This document shows, in pieces, positions 59,202 through 64,000 of a stretch of DNA of 64,000 nt (the stretch's first letter is position 1; each line of letters begins with the position of its first letter). The stretch spans positions 124,001-188,000 of the forward strand of contig DASZUG010000002.1 in the NCBI GenBank assembly GCA_035547755.1, given 5' to 3'. The notes below the pieces were generated by a model. It was not told where the DNA came from. It worked only from the letters and a program-made list of their open reading frames with translations, and did no database searches. The position numbers and the translations under genes were made by a program. This DNA is from Mesorhizobium_L sp035547755. Its GTDB lineage: Bacteria; Pseudomonadota; Alphaproteobacteria; Rhizobiales; Rhizobiaceae.

Positions 59202-60022
59202 CGGGCCGCCTCCCGCATTGTCTGGCGAAGATAGAACCAGGCGACGGCGCCCGTCAGCACCAGCGAGATGATGCCGAGCGCATTGGCCACGCCATAGTCG
59301 CCATAGGCGTTGATGCGGAAGGCCATGTCGACCGTGATCACCGTCGGAGACTGCGAGGCGATCATCAGCGGCACGGACAGGACCGACATCATGGTGACGA
59401 TGCTGAGCGTCAGCCCCACCATCAGCGTCGGCGCCGCCTGCGGCAGGACAATTTCGAGCAGGATGCGCAGGCGCGAGGCGCCGAGATTGCGGGCGGCCTC
59501 GATCGTGCCGCGGTCGATCGACGCCATGGCGCCGGCGAGAAGCAATGTGACAAAGGGCACCTGCTTCCAGACGAAGGCGATGACGACGCCGCGCCAGTCG
59601 AGCAGGCCGAATGTGTGCAGCGGCGAGACAAGGCCGCTCGCGACGAAAATATTGTTCATCAGCCCGTTCTTGGCGAGGAAGGTCCTGAGAATCTGGCCGA
59701 CGACGATGAAGGGAATGAAAAGCGGCCAGCGGTAGAGCCAGCGCAGGATCGCTATCGCCAGACGGTTCGACCCGAGGGTGAGGTAGCCGCCGATCGCGAC
59801 GGAGAACACGGCGGTCAGCACCGCAGACAGGGCGACGATCATGACCGTGAACAGGATATCACGGCTGTAAAGCTGATAGGTCTTGATGAAATTGCCGAAG
59901 CCGAAGCCGGCATTGGTCTGAAAGGCGCCGACAAAGGCGCCGGCCAGCGGCACGACGAACAGGAAAAGGATGATCGCCAGCGCCGGCGCGACGAGCAGGA
60001 GTCCAGGAAGATGGCGGCGCAT
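59198..60022 (-). CDS. ABC transporter permease (PotB-like)
   Basis: This is an inner-membrane permease of 274 residues: helix 1 is LLLVAPALAIILFLFVVPLAGAFVGAF, and the EAA loop is IEAARNLGASRLRILLEIVLPQAAPT. It ends FYLRQTMREAAR and overlaps the next permease by four bases. It lies about 210 bases after the binding-protein gene; a palindromic repeat fills that gap. Confidence 0.92.
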   Translation of the reverse strand: MRRHLPGLLLVAPALAIILFLFVVPLAGAFVGAFQTNAGFGFGNFIKTYQLYSRDILFTVMIVALSAVLTAVFSVAIGGYLTLGSNRLAIAILRWLYRWPLFIPFIVVGQILRTFLAKNGLMNNIFVASGLVSPLHTFGLLDWRGVVIAFVWKQVPFVTLLLAGAMASIDRGTIEAARNLGASRLRILLEIVLPQAAPTLMVGLTLSIVTMMSVLSVPLMIASQSPTVITVDMAFRINAYGDYGVANALGIISLVLTGAVAWFYLRQTMREAAR

Positions 60023-60072
60023 GGGCTAGCCCTCCGCCATGCAGGCGGAGTAGTCGCACATGATGGGATATC

Positions 60073-60200
60073 CTCCCTCACCCGCCCTCCGCTTCGCTCG
60101 GGCGACCTCTCCCCTGGGGGAGAGGAAGCGTCGGACGCCGACGCCTTCCTCTTCTCCCCAGCGGGGAGAAGGTGGCCGCGTAGCGGCCGGATGAGGGGGA
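60073..60200. repeat. RIME-like repeat between SBP and permease genes
   Basis: The outer arms CCCTCACCCG and CCGGATGAGGGG enclose the CTTCTCCCCAGCGGGGAGAAG, CTCTCCCCTGGGGGAGAG and GGCCGCGTAGCGGCC hairpins. It is the same class as the elements at 17784-17945 and 42883-42982. As in the sugar operon at 17.7 kb, it lies directly between binding-protein and permease genes. Confidence 0.75.
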
Positions 60201-60233
60201 AACGCGGGGCGCCGGCGTTGCAACATCAGAGCC

Positions 60234-61370
60234 TCAATTCGCCACCTGCTTTTCGTAGGCTTCCAGGATGCCGTCGAAATAGGGCTTGATCGGGAAGGGC
60301 TTGCCGTATTCCGCCAATTCCTTCGGCTTGATGTCGGTGAAGAGCTTGTTCCACGTCTTGGGGTCGAGCTTCGCCTCGACCTTGGTCGCGTCGATGCCAG
60401 GATACCAGTTGAATTTCTTGACGATGCCGTTGGCCTGGACCTCGGGGCTGGTGGCGAGCGCGATGAATTTCTCGGCAAGCTTCGGATGCTCGGCCTTGGC
60501 GGGGATGACATAGTGCATCGGCTGGCCCGGCATGCCGGGCGCAGGCAGGACGAGCTTCAGGTCCGGCGGGATCTGACCATTCGCCTGCCAGGTGTAGAAC
60601 ATGTCCACCCAGACCGGCCCCATGGCGATCTCTCCGCGCGCCAGCATGTCAAGCGTGCCGGCATTGCCGGGTGTCATGGTGACGTTCTGGTTGAAATCCT
60701 TCAGCGCCGCCAGCGCTTTCGACCAATCGGCGGATTCGCTCTTCTTATAGGGCCCGTTTTCCAGCGTCTTGGCGTCGCCGCCATAGGCATACATCCAGCC
60801 GACGACGAAGGCGACGCCGGACATGCCGCCCTTGATGCCGTTATAACCGAACTGCTTCGGGTTCGCCTTCACCCATTTGACGAGTTCGTCATAGCTCTGG
60901 GGCGGGTTCTTAACCAGCGCCGGGTTATAGGCGATCGCCGTCTGGCTGTTGAACATCGGCATGACATAGCCTTTGACGTTCGTTCCGAGCGCCATGTCCG
61001 CGTTCTCGCGCGTCACGAGCTTTCCTGTCGGGATGTCGGCGCGGTACTTCTTCAGAAGGCCATCCTTGACGAGATCGCCCGCCGCTTTCTCATGCACGAC
61101 CGCGACATCGACGTCCCATTTGTCCTTGCCGGCCTGCTTCTGCGCCTCCAACCGCTCGATGATCTTCTGCGAGCCGGCGTCGCCCGGCCCGGTCCCGACG
61201 GCGCGGACAGTGGTGCCCGGATTGTCCTTCTCGAACATGGGTCCGAGATAGTTGTTGACATAGTCGACCATGTTCTGGTCGCCGGCGGTGATGACGGTCA
61301 GTTCTTCCGCAACCGCCGGCGTTGCACCTATGGCCGCGGCGAGCGCGGCTGCCAGGATAAGCTTTTTCAT
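60234..61370 (-). CDS. periplasmic substrate-binding protein, PotD/type II family
   Basis: This is a binding protein of 378 residues. MKKLILAAALAAAIGATPAVA is a signal peptide, followed by EELTVITAGDQNMVDYVNNYLGPMFEKDNPG. A GGGAG ribosome site stands before the ATG at 61370. The opening resembles the COG4134-like (YnjB) and PhnS/PotD groups, so spermidine, thiamine-like or phosphonate-like substrates are all possible. It is downstream of its ATPase by 13 bases. Confidence 0.9.
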   Translation of the reverse strand: MKKLILAAALAAAIGATPAVAEELTVITAGDQNMVDYVNNYLGPMFEKDNPGTTVRAVGTGPGDAGSQKIIERLEAQKQAGKDKWDVDVAVVHEKAAGDLVKDGLLKKYRADIPTGKLVTRENADMALGTNVKGYVMPMFNSQTAIAYNPALVKNPPQSYDELVKWVKANPKQFGYNGIKGGMSGVAFVVGWMYAYGGDAKTLENGPYKKSESADWSKALAALKDFNQNVTMTPGNAGTLDMLARGEIAMGPVWVDMFYTWQANGQIPPDLKLVLPAPGMPGQPMHYVIPAKAEHPKLAEKFIALATSPEVQANGIVKKFNWYPGIDATKVEAKLDPKTWNKLFTDIKPKELAEYGKPFPIKPYFDGILEAYEKQVAN

Positions 61371-61383
61371 CTGTTTTCTCCCA

Positions 61384-62589
61384 TTATTCTGTAATTTCAA
61401 TCCCGAGACAGGGCGTTTCAGGCCTCCTCCCGTCCGCATTGCGCTCGATGGCATCGAAAAGGAAAAGCGCCTCGGCCGGAACCCTGACCGACACGCTCTC
61501 ACCGCTAGCAAAGGCGCGTGACGAATCAACGACGATCTGCTCTTCGCCGATCCTGACGACATGCCGCCAGACACCGCCCGGATAGCTGGCGTGCATGACC
61601 GTTCCATCGAGAATGAGCGCCTCGCCGGGCAGCGAATGCGACCCCTTCGCATCCAGCAGCTCCGCCGCCTCCGAACGGAAGCGCGCCTCAAGCTTGCCCG
61701 ACGAAACGATCCGGTCGCCACGATTGATCTCGCAGGCCCTGTTGGTCGGGCCGGCCTCTATGCCGATCTTCCCTCCCTGGACCACGGCCGTCAGGGACAT
61801 GACGTTCTCCGCCCCCATGAAGGCGGCGACGAAAGGAGAGGCGGGATGGTTGTAGACCTCCTGCGGCGTTCCGAGCTGGGCGATCCGGCCGGCATTCAGG
61901 ATGACGATGCGGTCCGCCATCACCATGGCTTCCTCGCGGTCATGCGTGACATGGATGGCAGTGATGCCGAGCCGCTTCTGCAAGGCGCTGATCTCGTGCC
62001 TGACGGTCAGACGGATGCGGGCATCGAGATTGGACAGTGGTTCGTCGAGAAGCAGGATGTCGGGGCCAATCGCGAGCGCCCGGCCCAGCGCCACGCGCTG
62101 GCGCTGGCCGCCGGAAAGCGCGGCAGGCTTGCGGCCGCCAAGCCCTTCCAATCCCAGGAGCGCCTGCATCTCGGCCACTTTCGCCGCGATTTCCGAACGC
62201 GGCTTGCGCCGCAATTTCAGGCCATAGCCAATATTCTGGGCCACCGTCATATGCGGCCACAGCGCATAGGTCTGGAAGACGAGCGCCATGCCGCGCTTGT
62301 CGGGCGGCTGCCGTGTCACGTCACGGCCATCGACCGCAATGCGGCCCGCCGCCGGCTGCATGAAGCCCGCGATCGTCCGCAAAAGCGTGGTCTTGCCGCA
62401 CCCGGAAGAGCCGAGGAGCGCGACGAACTCGCCCTTCGCAACGGAAAGGCTGAGATCTTCGAGCACCCGAACATTGCCATAGCGCACCGTCGCGCGATCG
62501 ACCTCCAGGAAGGCCGGCGCAGCAACCCGCCCCTTCTCTCCCCCTGGAGCATCAGAGACCGCCTTATAGCGGCTCGCGAGCATGTTCAT
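61384..62589 (-). CDS. ABC transporter ATPase (PotA-like)
   Basis: This is an ATPase of about 401 residues from MNMLASRYKAVSD. The frame reaches 62652, but its extra residues look repeat-encoded. Walker A is GSSGCGKTT, the signature LSGGQRQRVALGRALAIGP, Walker B ILLLDEPLSNLDA and the H-loop VTHDREEAMVMAD. The C-terminal 150 residues form a TOBE-type domain. It is the first gene of a six-gene leftward set (ATPase, SBP, two permeases, 2H phosphodiesterase, then the thioesterase further on). An 18-bp palindrome lies about 150 bp upstream. Confidence 0.92.
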   Translation of the reverse strand: MNMLASRYKAVSDAPGGEKGRVAAPAFLEVDRATVRYGNVRVLEDLSLSVAKGEFVALLGSSGCGKTTLLRTIAGFMQPAAGRIAVDGRDVTRQPPDKRGMALVFQTYALWPHMTVAQNIGYGLKLRRKPRSEIAAKVAEMQALLGLEGLGGRKPAALSGGQRQRVALGRALAIGPDILLLDEPLSNLDARIRLTVRHEISALQKRLGITAIHVTHDREEAMVMADRIVILNAGRIAQLGTPQEVYNHPASPFVAAFMGAENVMSLTAVVQGGKIGIEAGPTNRACEINRGDRIVSSGKLEARFRSEAAELLDAKGSHSLPGEALILDGTVMHASYPGGVWRHVVRIGEEQIVVDSSRAFASGESVSVRVPAEALFLFDAIERNADGRRPETPCLGIEITE

Positions 62590-62736
62590 GGCGTGGTCTC
62601 TTTTCGACAACGAACTTCCTTCCCCAATGGGAGAAGGGGCTAGGTCGTGCACTCATAAAATCTGGTCGAAATGACGCTTTCGCGACCAAGCGTGACAAAG
62701 GCATTGCAAGAACGCAAGCCGCATTCCTCCCTCAGA

Positions 62737-62754
62737 CTTGCACAGCTGTGCAAG
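62737..62754. promoter_or_regulatory. perfect 18-bp palindrome upstream of the ABC operon
   Basis: CTTGCACAGCTGTGCAAG is fully symmetric. It lies in the 251-bp gap between the ABC ATPase start (62589) and the end of the 2-hydroxyacid dehydrogenase gene (62841). The size and symmetry suit a dimeric repressor of the LacI, GntR or FadR type. No such regulator is in the window. Confidence 0.6.
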
Positions 62755-62840
62755 ATGCTGGAGCCGGGGCGGTTTGTCAATCGAACCATCACCGATTTCG
62801 TATCATCGAGAACGTCTCCCTGGCTTTCGCCACAGGCCGC

Positions 62841-63866
62841 TCAAGAGATGCTGACGGGCTTCGAACGCAGGCGCTCCGCCACGCCGGGGTCGGCCCGGCG
62901 GCACAATTGCGGCGGCAGGCCGCGCATGATCAATTCCGCATCGGCGACGGCCATGCGCCCGATTGCAAAAAGGGCATCCGCCGTTCCGCCCGCCCGATGC
63001 GCGGAAAGCAGCAGGCCGGAGAGGGAGCGCACCAGATCGTCGGGAGCCACCGGCTCCTCGGGGAAGACGTCGGTGGCGGCGCGGATGTGGCCCGACCTGA
63101 CGGCGTCCAGCATTGCGGGGAAATCGACGACCGCCGCGCGGCTCATCAGGAGGAAGATCGTTCCCGGCTTCATCAGGCCGAATTCCCGCGCGCCGATAAA
63201 ACCCTGGTTTTCGCTCGTCACCGAAGCGAAGACGACAATGAAGACGTTCTCCACGAGAATCTCTTCAAGCCCGGCCGGGCGGCAATCGTGGCGCAGGATC
63301 AATTCTGGCGGCAGCCAGGGATCATAAACGGAAACAGGATTGCGGAACGGCCGGATGAGATCGCGGAAAGAACGCGCGAGATCGCCGAAGCCGATGATCC
63401 CGACAGTCGCGCCCTCGAAGCGGACGGTATCGGCATTGCCGGCCTGCCCGTATTTTTCCATGCCGGCGCGAAAATCGCGGTCGGCGGCCGTTATCCCGCG
63501 CGCGAGGTCGAGCGCCATTCCGAGCGTCGCTTCCGCCACGGGCGCGGCGAAGGCGGAGGCCGGCGTCAGGACCCAGATGCCGCGCTGCTGGCAGGCCGCA
63601 TAGTCGATATTCGGCAGGAAATTCGTCTCTACATTAATGATCGCCTTGAGATGCGGGGCGCGGTCGAGACGTTCGTGCGGCAGCGCCGTCTGGCCGAGGA
63701 GAAGGCTCGCTTGGGGCAGGAGTCGGTCCACCTCTTCGTCCGGCATCGGCCGGTCCTCAGACAGGACGACTTTGCCAAGCGCTTCCAGACGGCGGCGGAC
63801 CGACGGCTCCATGATCGTGTCTAGCCTGCGGGGCAGCGGATCGGCGATGATGATTGGCGTGTCCAT
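62841..63866 (-). CDS. D-2-hydroxyacid dehydrogenase
   Basis: This is an NAD(P)-dependent D-isomer-specific 2-hydroxyacid dehydrogenase of 341 residues. The Rossmann loop is VGIIGFGDLARSFRDL, a variant of GxGxxG with an Asp-Leu-Ala end. The catalytic Arg is in IFLLMSRAAVVDFPAML, Glu is in ATDVFPEEPVAP, and His is in GLLLSAHRAGGTADA. The N-terminus MDTPIIIADPLPRRLD is normal. It may reduce a 2-keto acid or oxidise phosphoglycerate-like acids; the substrate is unknown. It is co-directional with the next, cut gene upstream. Confidence 0.9.
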   Translation of the reverse strand: MDTPIIIADPLPRRLDTIMEPSVRRRLEALGKVVLSEDRPMPDEEVDRLLPQASLLLGQTALPHERLDRAPHLKAIINVETNFLPNIDYAACQQRGIWVLTPASAFAAPVAEATLGMALDLARGITAADRDFRAGMEKYGQAGNADTVRFEGATVGIIGFGDLARSFRDLIRPFRNPVSVYDPWLPPELILRHDCRPAGLEEILVENVFIVVFASVTSENQGFIGAREFGLMKPGTIFLLMSRAAVVDFPAMLDAVRSGHIRAATDVFPEEPVAPDDLVRSLSGLLLSAHRAGGTADALFAIGRMAVADAELIMRGLPPQLCRRADPGVAERLRSKPVSIS

Positions 63867-63915
63867 GGATCGCTGTCCTTATCGCTTCGATCGGAGTTGC
63901 CTTAAGTCTACTGCA

Positions 63916-64000
63916 TCACAGCACGAGAACCGGCAGGCCGAGTTCCGCGGCGGCTCCTTCCAGCGCGGCGTGATGGTCTCCATAGGCCAGCGCCATATGA
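63916..64000 (-). CDS. C-terminal fragment of an unidentified protein (5' end outside window)
   Basis: The last 27 codons of a minus-strand gene are visible, ending HMALAYGDHHAALEGAAAELGLPVLVL with a TGA at 63916-63918. It lies 49 bases upstream of the dehydrogenase gene and probably belongs to its operon. The fragment is too short to assign a family. Confidence 0.55.
   Translation of the reverse strand, partial: HMALAYGDHHAALEGAAAELGLPVLVL

Overview
The window is about 64 kb of high-GC chromosomal DNA. Gene content and repeats fit the order Hyphomicrobiales (Rhizobiales), most like Rhizobiaceae or Phyllobacteriaceae. The main pointers are an MbfA iron exporter behind a perfect Irr-type ICE box, a rhizobial smoEFGK/mtlK polyol operon, split CYTH/CHAD genes, a YidB protein, and several classes of intergenic palindromic repeats of the rhizobial (RIME-like) kind. 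No rRNA, tRNA, phage, IS element or CRISPR array was seen. Both window ends cut genes.

Layout. 1-10.7 kb: a Liv-type amide/amino-acid ABC transporter (SBP, LivG, LivF, LivH, LivM) coupled to an alpha/beta hydrolase. It is divergent from a PAS-LuxR regulator and followed by hyuB and hyuA (hydantoinase/oxoprolinase family); a type II toxin-antitoxin pair sits on the opposite strand between those two genes. 10.7-15.9 kb: ferredoxin-NADP reductase, a small membrane protein, the CHAD and CYTH genes, a PLP serine/threonine dehydratase and mbfA. 16-25.8 kb: a sugar or polyol module with a CUT1 ABC transporter, a SorC regulator, two TIM-barrel isomerases/epimerases, a SIS isomerase and a zinc polyol dehydrogenase. 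25.8-37 kb: housekeeping genes: polA (carrying an in-frame repeat), a possible structured small RNA, an M20 peptidase, an RNase D-like exonuclease, YidB, a class A beta-lactamase divergent from a class A PBP, and an SDR.

37-45 kb: a tightly overlapped operon for a Mo-hydroxylase (FAD subunit plus a fused 2Fe-2S/Mo subunit), a 6-hydroxynicotinate-reductase-like protein, UPF0280, DUF1185 and MarR, divergent from a nicotinamidase. Together these suggest a reductive nicotinamide/nicotinate pathway. 45-55.4 kb: the smo/mtlK polyol operon with FGGY kinase, HAD phosphatase, SDR and a second SorC regulator. 55.6-64 kb: DUF2189, BioY, a thioesterase, a 2H phosphodiesterase coupled to a PotABCD-type ABC transporter, a 2-hydroxyacid dehydrogenase and the C-terminus of one more gene.

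Most notable: (i) nearly the same palindromic operator lies upstream of hyuA and of the Mo-hydroxylase operon, which may join two ring-cleaving functions in one regulon; (ii) intergenic repeat families have inserted in frame into polA and into the linker of the fused Mo-hydroxylase; (iii) a run of four hairpins with C-rich loops and a terminator-like end looks like an unannotated small RNA; (iv) paired operators can be assigned to each of the two SorC-regulated sugar modules; (v) the beta-lactamase has an enlarged omega-loop region.
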